From: Halomarina litorea
Lineage (GTDB): Archaea; Halobacteriota; Halobacteria; Halobacteriales; Haloarculaceae
Length of the DNA: 64,000 nt
Assembly (NCBI RefSeq): GCF_024227715.1
Contig: NZ_CP100448.1
Span: 2,687,655-2,751,654 of the forward strand
Direction: 5' to 3'
How positions within the stretch are numbered: position 1 is the first letter of the stretch; the number at the start of each line of letters is the position of its first letter. This document shows, piece by piece, positions 44,212-53,125 of this stretch. The position numbers were made by a program, and so were the translations under genes. The notes beneath the pieces were generated by a model. It ran no database searches and was not told the DNA's origin. It worked only from the letters and a program-made list of their open reading frames with translations.

Positions 44212-45399
44212 TTACTCCGCGTCCCCGTCCTCGTCCTCGAGGGCGTCGGGGAGGAAGCGGTCCTCGTGGGCGACGATAGTGTCGCGGTAGCGATTGAGCA
44301 CCTGCATCACGTCGTGCATGCCGGACTCGAAGTCCTGGCGCTGCTCGCCGATGAGGTCCATGTACCGCTGGTTCTCGATCTCCATCTGGTGGGTCTCGTC
44401 CTCGTCGCGGGGGTTCTCGACGTGCGCGACTTCGACGTCCATGTCGAACTCGTCGCCCACGTCGGCGATGGTCTCGGCGATGTCGACGATGGCGACGGGT
44501 CTGGTGACCTGGTTGTAGACGACGTGGTCGGCGGGGCGGTCGTCGACGTCGTCGACGGCGAGGCGCGCGAGACCCTCGACGGCGTCTTCCAGCGAGATGA
44601 ACGGCTTCCGCTGTTCGCCCTTGCCGTAGACGGTGAGCGGATAGCCCGCGACGGCCTGCGCCGCGAAGCGGTGGGCGACGACGCCGAAGTAGTAGTCGAA
44701 GTCGAAGCGCGTCTTCAGGCGGTCGTCGGCGCGCGTCTCCTCGGTCTCCGCGCCGTAGGTGATGGCCGTCCGCACGTCCGAGACCGGGATGTCGAACTGC
44801 GTGTTGGCCAGCCGGAGGTTCGCCGCGTCGTGGCTCTTCGTCATGTGGTACCACGACCCCGCCATCGCCGGGTAGGGGACGGGGCTCTCCTTGCCCTCGT
44901 GGTACATCGTCGCGCCGCCCTCGGGGATGGGGAACGCGGGCGCGCCGTAGATGCCGGTGGTGGTGGTCTCGATGAGATGCGTGTCCGCGAGGTCGTTCTC
45001 CGCGAGGCCGAACGCGAGGTTGCGCGTGGCCTGCATGTTGTTGTGCTGCGTGAAGTTCGCGCGCTCGCCGTTGATCTGCGAGTAGGGGGCACTCGGCTGG
45101 GCGGCGGTGTGGACGATAGCGCGCGGTTCGTGGACGCGGAGGATCTGGTCGACGAACGCGCGGTCGACCAGGTCGCCGTAGACAAAGGAGAGGTTGCGCA
45201 GGCCGTGGACCTCCTCCGCGGCCTCGATGCGGCGTTCCATCTCCGCGACGGGCGTGGCGCTGGTCGAGCCGACGCCGGCGACCCAGTCGCGGCGGCCGAA
45301 GTTGTCCACGAGAACGACGCGTTCGTCGGTGCGGTCCGCGATTCGAAGGGCCGTCGGCCACCCGATGTAGCCGTCGGCGCCGGTGACGAGGATGCTCAT
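44212..45399 (-). CDS. UDP-sulfoquinovose synthase-like SDR protein
   Basis: 395 residues, long for an SDR and typical of the SQD1/Agl3 family. Motifs: ILVTGADGYIGWPTAL, VHTAAQPSAPYSQINGE, ANFTQHNNMQATRNLAF, TTTTGIYGAP, catalytic Y and K in SWYHMTKSHDAANL, and YPLTVYGKGEQRKPFISLED. Sqd1/Agl3 makes UDP-sulfoquinovose from UDP-glucose and sulfite. A haloarchaeal sulfated glycan or sulfolipid is a reasonable inference. First gene of an operon with the following epimerase. Confidence 0.75.
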   Translation of the reverse strand: MSILVTGADGYIGWPTALRIADRTDERVVLVDNFGRRDWVAGVGSTSATPVAEMERRIEAAEEVHGLRNLSFVYGDLVDRAFVDQILRVHEPRAIVHTAAQPSAPYSQINGERANFTQHNNMQATRNLAFGLAENDLADTHLIETTTTGIYGAPAFPIPEGGATMYHEGKESPVPYPAMAGSWYHMTKSHDAANLRLANTQFDIPVSDVRTAITYGAETEETRADDRLKTRFDFDYYFGVVAHRFAAQAVAGYPLTVYGKGEQRKPFISLEDAVEGLARLAVDDVDDRPADHVVYNQVTRPVAIVDIAETIADVGDEFDMDVEVAHVENPRDEDETHQMEIENQRYMDLIGEQRQDFESGMHDVMQVLNRYRDTIVAHEDRFLPDALEDEDGDAE

Positions 45400-45473
45400 A
45401 GTTACTCGGTTAGCGAGTAACTACGCGAGTGGTAAATAGATTGCCATCGCGGCGGAGCCGGGGGGTCCCGCCG

Positions 45474-45755
45474 TCAGTCCGCGCGGACGACGCGAATCGG
45501 CTCGTCGGCGAGCTGCCCGCGGAGGCTGTCGTGGTCGACCCAGAGGTGCTGGCCGTCGGGCATGCGCACCCGGAGCGCGCGGGCCGTCGCGCCGACGACG
45601 CGCCAGACCTGCCCGTCGTCGTGTTCCAGTCGGTCGCCGCAGACGAGCGAGGCAAGGTCCGGAGCGCGCGGGCCCGCGGGTCGCTCGCCCGCCCGCCGCC
45701 CGCCGCGTGGCTCCCGGGCCGTCCGGTCCGGTGCCGCGAGGGCCTGATGGATCAT
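45474..45755 (-). CDS. small haloarchaeal protein, unknown function
   Basis: 93 residues. After a basic Arg-rich leader, LASLVCGDRLEHDDGQVWRVVGATARALRVRMPDGQ resembles a small beta-barrel domain. The ATG at 45755 overlaps the TGA of the upstream small gene (ATGA), so they are co-translated. No motif assigns a function. Confidence 0.5.
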   Translation of the reverse strand: MIHQALAAPDRTAREPRGGRRAGERPAGPRAPDLASLVCGDRLEHDDGQVWRVVGATARALRVRMPDGQHLWVDHDSLRGQLADEPIRVVRAD

Positions 45756-45937
45756 CGCGCCCCCTGGGCGGCGATCGCACACGCCGTGAGGCCGTCGGCC
45801 AGCGAGTCGACGCGGTGGGAGAGTTCGGTCGCGTCGTCGGCGGTCAGTCGACCCTGGAACCGGAGGTCGTCGATGACGGCTTCGAGGGTCGCGATTCGCG
45901 TGTCGATGGTCGAGAGCGGCGTGTCGGCGTCGGTCAT
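45752..45937 (-). CDS. small helical protein, unknown function
   Basis: 61 residues: one long helix pair with heptad-like leucines (TRIATLEAVIDDLRFQGRLTADDATELSHRV). Similar in layout to the gene at 29808. Coupled to the next small gene by overlap. Confidence 0.5.
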   Translation of the reverse strand: MTDADTPLSTIDTRIATLEAVIDDLRFQGRLTADDATELSHRVDSLADGLTACAIAAQGAR

Positions 45938-46079
45938 GGGCGTACAGGTGCACCGACACGTCCCCGCCCCATCCCGGTTGCAGCTAGTAGGCGAAGGGTC
46001 GGCCCGTCGAGTGGCTAGATGAATTGCGAAGCGTCGGACCGCGTGTCTATCTCGAATTTCCGAACCTCGGCCGGGGCGC

Positions 46080-46697
46080 TCACCCGGCGACGGTGACGAC
46101 CTGGTGGCGGTAGGCGTCGGCGTCGAGGTGGTCGACGACGAACCGCGCGAGGTCGGCCCGCGAGAGCGACCCGCTCTCGGCGTCCTCGTCGATCTCCACG
46201 CGGTAGTCGCCCGTCGCCGGCCCGTCGGTCAGTCCCGTCGGCCGGACGATGGTCCAGTCGGCCGTGCTCGCCCGCACGAGGGCCTCCTGGTCGTCCTCGG
46301 TCGCCGCGCGCTCGTGGTTCCCGACGAGGTTCGTGAGGCGCGCGCGGAGACCGGGCTTCTCGGCGGTCCCGTTGGGGGCGGTGACGACGACGATGCGCGA
46401 GGTCTGGAACCGCGAGAGCACGTCGAGGACGTTCTCCATCGCGTCCCCGAGGTCCGTCCCCGGCAACTGGTCGAGCGGTTCGTCGAACGCCGTACAGACC
46501 GCGTCCGCCCCCCGGATGGCCGTCTCGACCGTCGGGATGTCGAAGACGTCGCCCTCCAGCACCCGCAGTCGCTCGGCGTCGAGGGGGAACTCCTGGGGTT
46601 CCTGGGCGAGGACGGTCACGGCGTGGCCGGCGTCGAGGGCGGCCTCGGCGATGGCCCGCCCCGTCGCCGTGGTCGCACCGAAGACAGTGACCTTCAT
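46080..46697 (-). CDS. NAD(P)-binding atypical SDR (NmrA-like)
   Basis: 205 residues from ATG 46697 (MKVTVFGATTATGRAI). GATTATGRAIAEAALDAGH is the NmrA/SDRa nucleotide motif; RIVVVTAPNGTAEKP and DWTIVRPTGLTDGP match the conserved parts of the NAD(P)H-binding subfamily. Possibly a redox sensor or reductase of unknown substrate. The frame upstream of 46697 is discarded because it lacks the fold. Confidence 0.82.
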   Translation of the reverse strand: MKVTVFGATTATGRAIAEAALDAGHAVTVLAQEPQEFPLDAERLRVLEGDVFDIPTVETAIRGADAVCTAFDEPLDQLPGTDLGDAMENVLDVLSRFQTSRIVVVTAPNGTAEKPGLRARLTNLVGNHERAATEDDQEALVRASTADWTIVRPTGLTDGPATGDYRVEIDEDAESGSLSRADLARFVVDHLDADAYRHQVVTVAG

Positions 46698-46797
46698 GTC
46701 AGTGGTGAGGCGGCGGAGCCGCTTATCCACTCTGGCTTCCGGCCGCGTCGCTCGCGAGTGAAACGAAAGGTATCCGCGACGCGCCGCGAGCGACGAC

Positions 46798-47319
46798 CTA
46801 CTCGCGGAACTGGTTCTGGACGGCGACGACCGCCCGCTGGAAGACCGAGGTGGACTCGCCGGACCGCTGTTCGGCGGCGCGGCCAGACCGGGACGGGGCG
46901 GTACGCGTCGTCGCGTCCGCGTCGCCCGCCGGGCCGGGCGTCGGCGCGGCGAGCGTCGCCGCCGTCTCGGTCTCCTCGGAGTCGGCGGCCCCGGAGGCCG
47001 GCGTCCGGTGGAGGTCCTCGACGATGGCGTCGTGGTGACACCCGGAGTCGAAGGTGAACCCCGCCATCACCTCGTCCGGGTCGCGCAGTCGGTAGGTGCC
47101 GCGGCGTTCGACGGCCGCGTCGACATCGCCCCGGTCGCTCGGGTCGAACACCCCGTCGAGCGCGTGCTCGCCGACGAAGGTGCGCGTCTCGACGCGCACC
47201 CGACCGTCGACCACCGACACCTGCGGCGACTCCTTCCGGAGCACCTCGGTCGCCAGTGTCACTACCAGTTCGTGTTTCCCCGCCGTCCGGAGTTCCCGGA
47301 GGCGCTCGGCCACTCCCAT
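46798..47319 (-). CDS. haloarchaeal protein of unknown function
   Basis: 173 residues from ATG 47319 (MGVAERLRELRTAGKHELVV). The first ~100 residues look folded (VSVVDGRVRVETRTFVGEHALDG; EVMAGFTFDSGCHHDAIVED with a C-H-H cluster), the rest is disordered and Thr/Ala-rich. AT-rich promoter stretch just upstream. No family recognised. Confidence 0.5.
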   Translation of the reverse strand: MGVAERLRELRTAGKHELVVTLATEVLRKESPQVSVVDGRVRVETRTFVGEHALDGVFDPSDRGDVDAAVERRGTYRLRDPDEVMAGFTFDSGCHHDAIVEDLHRTPASGAADSEETETAATLAAPTPGPAGDADATTRTAPSRSGRAAEQRSGESTSVFQRAVVAVQNQFRE

Positions 47320-47469
47320 GGGTACAATATCTATCCAGAGATATTTCAAACCTTGTACTATTCACACCTTACGTCATCCCGTGTGCTAGAATATCAGGTG
47401 GAGAGGGGTGTCACGGGGCGGGGTCGCAGGTGGTTCGGTCGCGGGCGGGGTCGGTCGCGGTCGGTTCGG

Positions 47470-47733
47470 TCAGTTGGTCGCGGATTCGCGGGCGGCCGAG
47501 GCGGCCCCTTCGTCGTCGGGGGCGTCGTCAGTCGGGGAGGCGGACTCGCGCATCGCGTCGAGTTCACGGTCGACCTCCTCGCGTCCTTTCTTGAACTCGC
47601 CCATCGCCTGCCCGCTGGAGCGGGCGAGCTTCGGGAGTTTGTTCGCCCCGAACAGGAGGACGACGACGAGCAGGACGACGAACATCTCGATTCCACCGGG
47701 CATGCCGGGGAACAGCGGTACGGGCTGGTACAT
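47470..47733 (-). CDS. tatA: Sec-independent translocase TatA/E subunit
   Basis: 87 residues: an N-terminal helix preceded by GGIEMF, then VVLLVVVLLFGANKLPKLARSSGQ, the FG hinge and amphipathic helix conserved in TatA, followed by a charged acidic tail. Haloarchaea export most secreted proteins by Tat. The Tat-type signal of the DUF4397 protein at 36749 fits. No tatC is seen in this window. Confidence 0.88.
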   Translation of the reverse strand: MYQPVPLFPGMPGGIEMFVVLLVVVLLFGANKLPKLARSSGQAMGEFKKGREEVDRELDAMRESASPTDDAPDDEGAASAARESATN

Positions 47734-47874
47734 CCTGTCTTGACGGACGGCGCTCCCCAGTAAGGCCGTAGTGGGTATACAGCGAATCGCGGGCCGCGCG
47801 GTGGGCTACACACGTCGGGTGGGGGGCCTGCCGCAACCACGACGTTCATCCCGCTGGGTTCCTCAACGTCGGCC

Positions 47875-48114
47875 ATGCCAAGCATGGAGGTGTCGCTTCC
47901 GGACCGCATCGACAGCCAGATTCAGCGCCTCGTCGAGCAGGGCGACTTCCTGAACCGCGAGCAGGCCTACGAGGAACTCGTCTCGATGGGTATCTCGGCG
48001 TACACGACGACCGAGGACACCCCCGACGAGATGGCCGACGACCTGTTCTCGCAGGCCGTCGACGACCAGCAAGACCCCGCCGCCCGGACCGACCTCGACG
48101 ACGGCGGCTACTGA
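47875..48114 (+). CDS. small CopG-like/DUF7120-type protein
   Basis: 79 residues. MEVSLPDRIDSQIQRLVEQGDFLNREQAYEELVSMGISAY is an RHH-like or CopG-like unit seen in a haloarchaeal family; the tail is acidic. Start at ATG 47875 or 47884 (MEVSLPD). Could bind DNA as a dimer. Location in front of an asparaginase gene on the same strand is not informative. Confidence 0.6.
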   Translation: MPSMEVSLPDRIDSQIQRLVEQGDFLNREQAYEELVSMGISAYTTTEDTPDEMADDLFSQAVDDQQDPAARTDLDDGGY

Positions 48115-48163
48115 ATCCCGTCCCGACCCGAGGGTTCATCCCCCGCCGACGAGCGTGACCGGT

Positions 48164-49153
48164 ATGACCGCATCCGTGACGGTGCTGACCACCGGCGGGA
48201 CTATCGCGAGCACCGGGAGCGAACGCGGCGCGGTGCCGAGCGAGGACGGCGCCGCCCTCCTCGCGGCCGTCCCCGGCGTCCATGACCACGTCGACGTGAC
48301 GGTCCGCGACGTCCTGCGGCGACCGAGTTTCGCCCTCTCGCTGGACGACGTGGCGAGCGTCGTCGACGCCGTCCGCGAGGCCGTCGAAGGGGGTGCCGAC
48401 GGCGTCGTCGTCACCCACGGCACCGACACGATGGAGGAGACCGCCTACCTCCTCGACCTCGTCTGCTCGCTCGACGCGCCCGTCGTCCTCACGGGGGCAC
48501 AGCGGCGGCCCGACGAACTCGGCGCCGACGGGCCGAGCAACCTCCTGACGGCCGTCCGGGCGGCGAGCCACGACCGCCTGCGGGGGGCGAGCGGCGTCTA
48601 CGTCGCCTTCGACGAGGCACTCCACGCCGCACGCGACGTGACGAAAGGGCACACCAGCGCGCTCTCGGCGTTCGTCTCGCCCGAGTCGGGCCCGGTCGCC
48701 CGCGTCGAACGCGACGGCGTCAGGTTCCACCGCGAACCCGGGAGTCGCTCGGTGAGCGTCCCCGCCGTCCCCACCGACGTCGCCGTCGCGACGGTCACGT
48801 CGGGCCTTGGCGCGAGCGCGCGCAGGGTCGAACACGCGCTCGCGGACGGCGTCGACGGCATCGTCGTGGAGGGGACGGGTCTCGGCAACGTCACTCCGCG
48901 CGTGGGCGACGCCGTCGGCGAGGCCGTCGACCGCGGCGTGCCCGTCGTCGTCACCTCGCGCTGTCGCGCCGGGCGCGTCGCACCCGTCTACGGGACGCCC
49001 GGCGGCGGCGAGACGCTGGCCCGCCGCGGCGTCGTCGGCGGCGGGGACCTCCCCGCGTGGAAGGCGCGGCTGAAGCTCACGTGCGTGCTCGCGGCGCTCG
49101 GCGACGACGCGACGGTCGAGTCCGTCCGCGACGCGTTCGAAGAAGGAATCTGA
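48164..49153 (+). CDS. asparaginase family protein
   Basis: 329 residues from ATG 48164 (MTASVTVLTTGGTIAST). TGGTIAST holds the first catalytic Thr, and VVVTHGTDTMEETAYLLD the second Thr-Asp pair. GAQRRPDELGADGPSNLL is the third conserved block. It hydrolyses L-asparagine to aspartate; the related Gln-tRNA amidotransferase subunit GatD is longer and has an extra N-terminal domain, absent here. Confidence 0.9.
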   Translation: MTASVTVLTTGGTIASTGSERGAVPSEDGAALLAAVPGVHDHVDVTVRDVLRRPSFALSLDDVASVVDAVREAVEGGADGVVVTHGTDTMEETAYLLDLVCSLDAPVVLTGAQRRPDELGADGPSNLLTAVRAASHDRLRGASGVYVAFDEALHAARDVTKGHTSALSAFVSPESGPVARVERDGVRFHREPGSRSVSVPAVPTDVAVATVTSGLGASARRVEHALADGVDGIVVEGTGLGNVTPRVGDAVGEAVDRGVPVVVTSRCRAGRVAPVYGTPGGGETLARRGVVGGGDLPAWKARLKLTCVLAALGDDATVESVRDAFEEGI

Positions 49154-49180
49154 CGCGACCGACCCGACCGGTGGTGGTCG

Positions 49181-49759
49181 CTACTGGGCGCGCTCGTCGA
49201 TGGAGATGTCGGCACCCGCCGTCTGCTCGTCGTCCTGCCCGGACGTCCCCCGGCGGAAGCGACGCGCGCGACGGACGCCGTAGGCGACGGCGGCGAGCAT
49301 CCCGAGGACGCTCGCGGTCCGCCCGACGCGCCGGCCCGTCCGCTTGGCCGAGCGGACCTTCTCGCGGACCGCGGTCGTCCGCCGGCGCTCCACCGTGGCG
49401 ATCAGTTGGCGGCCCTGGTCGGTTTCGGTCGTCTCGAGGTCCGCGATGGTCTCGCCGCGGCGGCGGTCGATGTCGAACGCCTCGGCGAGCGCCTCCGTGG
49501 CCCGCTCGAAGGAGACGGCGCGCTTCCCCTCGCGCGCGTCCCGCTCCGACTCCTCGGGCTGTTCCTCCCGGGCCGCTCGCTCCTCCCGGTCCTCCCGGCC
49601 CTGTCGGGTCTTCCACCCCTTTCGACGCGCTCGACGGCCCGTCTCCTCCTCTGTCGACCGCCCGTCTGTCGACGACTCGCGTTCCTGTTCGCGCTCGTCC
49701 TCGTCGGTCGCCGTCTCCTCGACCCGTGTCTCGTCGGTGGTTTTCGTGGACTTCCGCAT
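49181..49759 (-). CDS. charged haloarchaeal protein with one membrane segment
   Basis: 192 residues from ATG 49759 (MRKSTKTTDETRVEE). Residues 1-85 are a disordered Glu/Arg/Thr-rich stretch; residues 85-150 are helical (ERATEALAEAFDIDRRRGE; ETTETDQGRQLIATVERRRT), then TASVLGMLAAVAYGVRRARRF is a single hydrophobic segment followed by a short acidic tail. No function assigned. Convergent with asparaginase. Confidence 0.6.
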   Translation of the reverse strand: MRKSTKTTDETRVEETATDEDEREQERESSTDGRSTEEETGRRARRKGWKTRQGREDREERAAREEQPEESERDAREGKRAVSFERATEALAEAFDIDRRRGETIADLETTETDQGRQLIATVERRRTTAVREKVRSAKRTGRRVGRTASVLGMLAAVAYGVRRARRFRRGTSGQDDEQTAGADISIDERAQ

Positions 49760-49882
49760 ACGTGACCTCAGCTGTCCGACGGGATTAAGAATTGTGGCTG
49801 CACGGGACAGGTAGCGCGCGAGTCGAGTGGCAAGCGACCCCGGTTTCGAAACCCGCTTGCACCTCGTCGGCGAACCTCCGGT

Positions 49883-51052
49883 GTGAAGTGGCGGTACGCC
49901 AACACGGTCCTCGCTCTCTGTACGCTCGCGTTCTTCGCGACGATGGTCGCCCGACTCGTCATCAGTCCCGTCGTCCCCGACATCGGGGAGGCGTTCTCCG
50001 TCTCCACGAGCGCCGTCGGCCTCGCGCTGACGGGGATGTGGGCCGCCTACGCGCTGACGCAGTTCCCGAGCGGGCTGTTGGGCGACCGCTTCGGCGAGCG
50101 CAGAGTCATCCTCACGGCCGTCGGGGGAACCGTCGTCACGAGCGCCCTGCTCACCGTCGTCCCCTCCTACGCGCTGTTCGTCGTCGCAACGGTCTGTCTC
50201 GGCGCGGCGGCGGGCCTCCACTACAGCGTCGCCACCTCCCTGCTCACGCGCCAGTTCGCGGACATCGGGCGGGCCATCGGCATCCACGTCGCCGGCGGCC
50301 CCCTCGCCGGACTGCTCGCGCCCGTCGCCGCCGCCCTCGTCGGCGCGCGCTACGGGTGGCGCTGGGCGCTCGCGCTCGGCGTGGCGGCGGCGATTCCGGT
50401 GTTCGCCCTCTTCGCGCGCTACGTCGAGCCGACACCGCCGCGCCTGCCCGACCGCCCGATGCGCGACCGGATGGAGCTCCGCCCGCTCGCGGAACTGCTC
50501 TCGCGCCCCCAGATCGCGTACACGACCGGACTGGCGGTGCTCGGCGCGTTCACGTGGCAGGCCACCGCGTCGTTCCTCCCGGCGTTCCTAGAGCAGGGAC
50601 GCGACCTGCCCCAGACGACCGCGGGACTGTTGTTCTCGCTCTACTTCGTCGTCCACGGCCTCACGCAACCCGTGATGGGGTCCATCTCCGACCGCTATCC
50701 GCGTGACCTGACGGTGGCGGGGACGATGGGCGTGGGTATCGTCGGGTACGGCCTGCTGGTGGTCGGGCGGGCGGTGCCGGTGCTCGTCGTCGGCGTCGTC
50801 CTCGCGGGGCTGGCGATGAGCTGGGGCGCGCCGCTCCAGTCGCGGTTCATGGACCTCCTGGGCGACTCGGAGCGCGGGGCCGGCTTCGGCCTCGTCCGGA
50901 CGGTGTACATGACATTGGGGGCGTCGGGGAGCGTCGTCGTGGGCGTCGTCTCGGACCTCGCGGGGTGGACGACGGCGTTCGCGCTACTGGCGGGGCTGAT
51001 GGTCGTGGGCTTCGCCTCCATCTCCGGGGTTGCGCTGCTGAGCGGGCAGTGA
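49883..51052 (+). CDS. MFS transporter
   Basis: 389 residues from GTG 49883 (KWRYANTVLALCTLAFFATMVARLV). About 12 helices; motif A in the loop 2/3 reads GLLGDRFGERRVIL, and the matching half reads GSISDRYPRDLTVAG. No substrate motif. A GTG start is the only plausible one because the first helix begins there. Confidence 0.88.
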   Translation: MKWRYANTVLALCTLAFFATMVARLVISPVVPDIGEAFSVSTSAVGLALTGMWAAYALTQFPSGLLGDRFGERRVILTAVGGTVVTSALLTVVPSYALFVVATVCLGAAAGLHYSVATSLLTRQFADIGRAIGIHVAGGPLAGLLAPVAAALVGARYGWRWALALGVAAAIPVFALFARYVEPTPPRLPDRPMRDRMELRPLAELLSRPQIAYTTGLAVLGAFTWQATASFLPAFLEQGRDLPQTTAGLLFSLYFVVHGLTQPVMGSISDRYPRDLTVAGTMGVGIVGYGLLVVGRAVPVLVVGVVLAGLAMSWGAPLQSRFMDLLGDSERGAGFGLVRTVYMTLGASGSVVVGVVSDLAGWTTAFALLAGLMVVGFASISGVALLSGQ

Positions 51053-51083
51053 GTCCGTCGGCGAAAAATCGCCCGCGACCGAC

Positions 51084-51821
51084 TCAGGCGTACTGCCCGA
51101 TGAGCGACTCCAGTTCGTCACGGACCCGCGAGACGTCCGTCGAGGTGATAGTGGTCTGGACCCTGCTCTCGTCGGTCTCCGCGAGTTCGCTGAGCAGGCC
51201 GCCGCGTCGGTCGACCTCGACGAACAGGACGAGTTCGTCCGGGCCGGGGCGGGCGACGAGTTCGATCTCGTCGAGCGTGCCGCGGAACCGCCCCGAGGTG
51301 GGGCGGAACTCGAACTCCTGGACGAACCGGCGACCCGTCGTGTACCGGCCGTAGGGGTCGGCCTCGCACTCGGCGCTCTTGATGGTGAAGCCGAGTTCCT
51401 CCATCGCGTCGAAGACGGCCTGGAGGCGGGGGGTGGGTCGGACGTCGAGGTAGTCCTTGTCCTCGGGGTCGACCGCGAGGTCGATGTCGAGTTCCGTCTC
51501 CACCCAGACCGAGACGTTGCCGACCGTCACCGGCGTCTCGTAGGGGACGTCGATGGTGACCGAGCGGGTCTCCTCCTGTCCGGGTTCGATGGTGAGGCCC
51601 TCGGCGATGGTGAACCGGTCGATATCGACCTCACGGTGGCCGTCCTCGGTCAGGAAGCGCGTCTCCAGTTCGAGGCGGATGGCACCCACCTCCTGGGCCG
51701 CGTTCCCGCCGGTGATGTGGACCTCCGCGTCGACCGACTCGCCGGGGCGGACGGTCTCGGAGGGGAGGACTGTGTCGACGGTGGCGTTACCGATACCGAT
51801 GCTCGCGAGGATCTTCTTCAT
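51084..51821 (-). CDS. Spo0M-family (arrestin-like fold) protein
   Basis: 245 residues from ATG 51821 (MKKILASIGIGNATVDTVL). Typical Spo0M order: GESVDAEVHITGGNAAQEV, FTIAEGLTIEPGQE, TSVTIDV-like strand, then SAECEADPYGRYTTGRRFVQEFEFRP. Arrestin-like beta sandwich, cytosolic, function in archaea not known. Family named after Bacillus sporulation control protein, which has no meaning for archaea. Confidence 0.88.
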   Translation of the reverse strand: MKKILASIGIGNATVDTVLPSETVRPGESVDAEVHITGGNAAQEVGAIRLELETRFLTEDGHREVDIDRFTIAEGLTIEPGQEETRSVTIDVPYETPVTVGNVSVWVETELDIDLAVDPEDKDYLDVRPTPRLQAVFDAMEELGFTIKSAECEADPYGRYTTGRRFVQEFEFRPTSGRFRGTLDEIELVARPGPDELVLFVEVDRRGGLLSELAETDESRVQTTITSTDVSRVRDELESLIGQYA

Positions 51822-51910
51822 GGTTCGTCCGGAGTGTTCGCCAACGGACACATATAGTTAGTGGAGGGAGAATCCACCACGGTCGGGAATCGTGTGACTC
51901 GGGTCGACCG

Positions 51911-52423
51911 TCAGTGCAGTCTACCCCTGTCGGGGAGACCGCCCGGCCTGCGAACCAGCGCCCAGACGCAGAGCGCGACGACGCCGGTCGCGACCGCCGG
52001 CCAGTAGTCCGTACTCAGGTACAGCCCCGGCGTCGGTGGGTGGTACTGCGTGATCGGCCAGAACACGGGGTAGGAGACGCTCGCCGCCTTCGCGAGGAAC
52101 GCGTCGGCGACCAGGTGCGAGGCGGCACCGAGCGAGAGGAGCGACCCGACCCGCGCGCGTTCCTCGCTCGCGACGAGGACGACGCCGACGAGGACGGCGA
52201 CGGCCGCCCCCCCGAGCGTGTGGAGGCCGAACCAGTCGAACGGGACGCCGAGGGCGCTCCCCACGGTGGCCCCCTCGACGAGGAGGTCCGCCTTCGCGAG
52301 GTCCGGGACGAACGCCCCCGCCATCCCGACGGTGACGTACCGCGGCGCGAGCCAGTCGTACCGGAGCGCGAGGAGGGTACACAGCGAGTAGGCGATGAGG
52401 GCGTGCGAGAGCAGGTCAGGCAT
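51911..52423 (-). CDS. membrane-bound metal-dependent hydrolase-like (DUF457) protein
   Basis: 170 residues, four or five membrane helices. MPDLLSHALIAY at the N-terminus and SHLVADAFLAKAA in the middle place His and Asp residues like YdjM/DUF457 proteins. Linked to the gene at 52416 by an 8-bp overlap, so part of one operon. Confidence 0.75.
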   Translation of the reverse strand: MPDLLSHALIAYSLCTLLALRYDWLAPRYVTVGMAGAFVPDLAKADLLVEGATVGSALGVPFDWFGLHTLGGAAVAVLVGVVLVASEERARVGSLLSLGAASHLVADAFLAKAASVSYPVFWPITQYHPPTPGLYLSTDYWPAVATGVVALCVWALVRRPGGLPDRGRLH

Positions 52424-52946
52424 CGCGACCCTCCGTATCGGGGCAGGACAGGTCGTCCCGGGGTCGGACGGCGAGCGTGGACCACTCGACGGTCCACCCG
52501 CGGGCGAGGCGAGCGAGCACCCAGCACCCCGCGACGAAGGAGACGAGGTAGGTGTACAGGAAGTTCCGGTCGGGAACGGCCACGGCGTCGGTGGCGTCGA
52601 TGGTTCGGTCCGGGCGGACGGTGCCGAACACCTGCAGGTGGTCGCCGGTCGCGGTGGGTGTTTCGAGGTCTCTGACGGTCAGTCTGAGGTCGCCGGTCCG
52701 GTAGCCGTCCCCGGTGTACGCCTCGTACTCGGCGACGAGGACGACCGGGTCCGTGGCGACGACCGTTCCGGAGACCTGCGCGGGATCGCCGACGTGGGTG
52801 GGGTAGTCCGCCCCGAGGTCGTCTTCCGTGGGGTACGCGCCCAGTTCGGGGGCTGGCTGGAGTGCGCCGAACCAGATGGTGAGGGCGGCGAGCGTAGAGC
52901 AGAGGACCGCGAGGGCGAGGAGTCGGGGGCCTCGAGAGGTGAGCAT
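52416..52946 (-). CDS. membrane-anchored haloarchaeal protein, unknown function
   Basis: 176 residues from ATG 52946 (MLTSRGPRLLALAVLCSTLAAL). Signal-anchor, an extracellular beta-rich domain (AQVSGTVVATDPVVLVAEYEAY; GDHLQVFGTVRPDRT, OB-fold-like), a second helix (FLYTYLVSFVAGCWVLARL) and a short cytoplasmic tail. I prefer 52946 because the upstream frame belongs to an aminotransferase fragment. Operon with the DUF457 gene. Confidence 0.65.
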   Translation of the reverse strand: MLTSRGPRLLALAVLCSTLAALTIWFGALQPAPELGAYPTEDDLGADYPTHVGDPAQVSGTVVATDPVVLVAEYEAYTGDGYRTGDLRLTVRDLETPTATGDHLQVFGTVRPDRTIDATDAVAVPDRNFLYTYLVSFVAGCWVLARLARGWTVEWSTLAVRPRDDLSCPDTEGRDA

Positions 52947-53019
52947 GTTCGATTCACTCCGGCGACGGGGCTTAACGGCTCGTGTCTCGGGCGGGCGACA
53001 GCGGAACCGGCGGCATCGG

Positions 53020-53125
53020 TCGATGACCTTCATCCCGAGGAGGAGGGCGGTGCTGTTCGAGACGCCGGCAGCGTGGTCGGTACCGCAGATGTCGGCGAAG
53101 TTGGCTCCGAACGGCTCAGGTGAAT
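53020..53125 (-). pseudogene. fragment of a DegT/DnrJ/EryC1-type aminotransferase
   Basis: Just upstream of the previous gene the frame reads EPFGANFADICGTDHAAGVS, then NSTALLLGMKVID. This matches the N-terminal segment of sugar aminotransferases of the DegT family (F..EFA..CGT.HA.GVSNGT.AL.LA). Only about 33 residues remain. Such enzymes make amino sugars, so the fragment is fitting at the edge of a glycan cluster. Confidence 0.45.

Noticed and set aside
43808-45361. 517-residue frame over the sulfoquinovose-synthase-like gene
   Set aside because: Arg/Pro-rich shifted frame; the SDR motifs are in the other frame.
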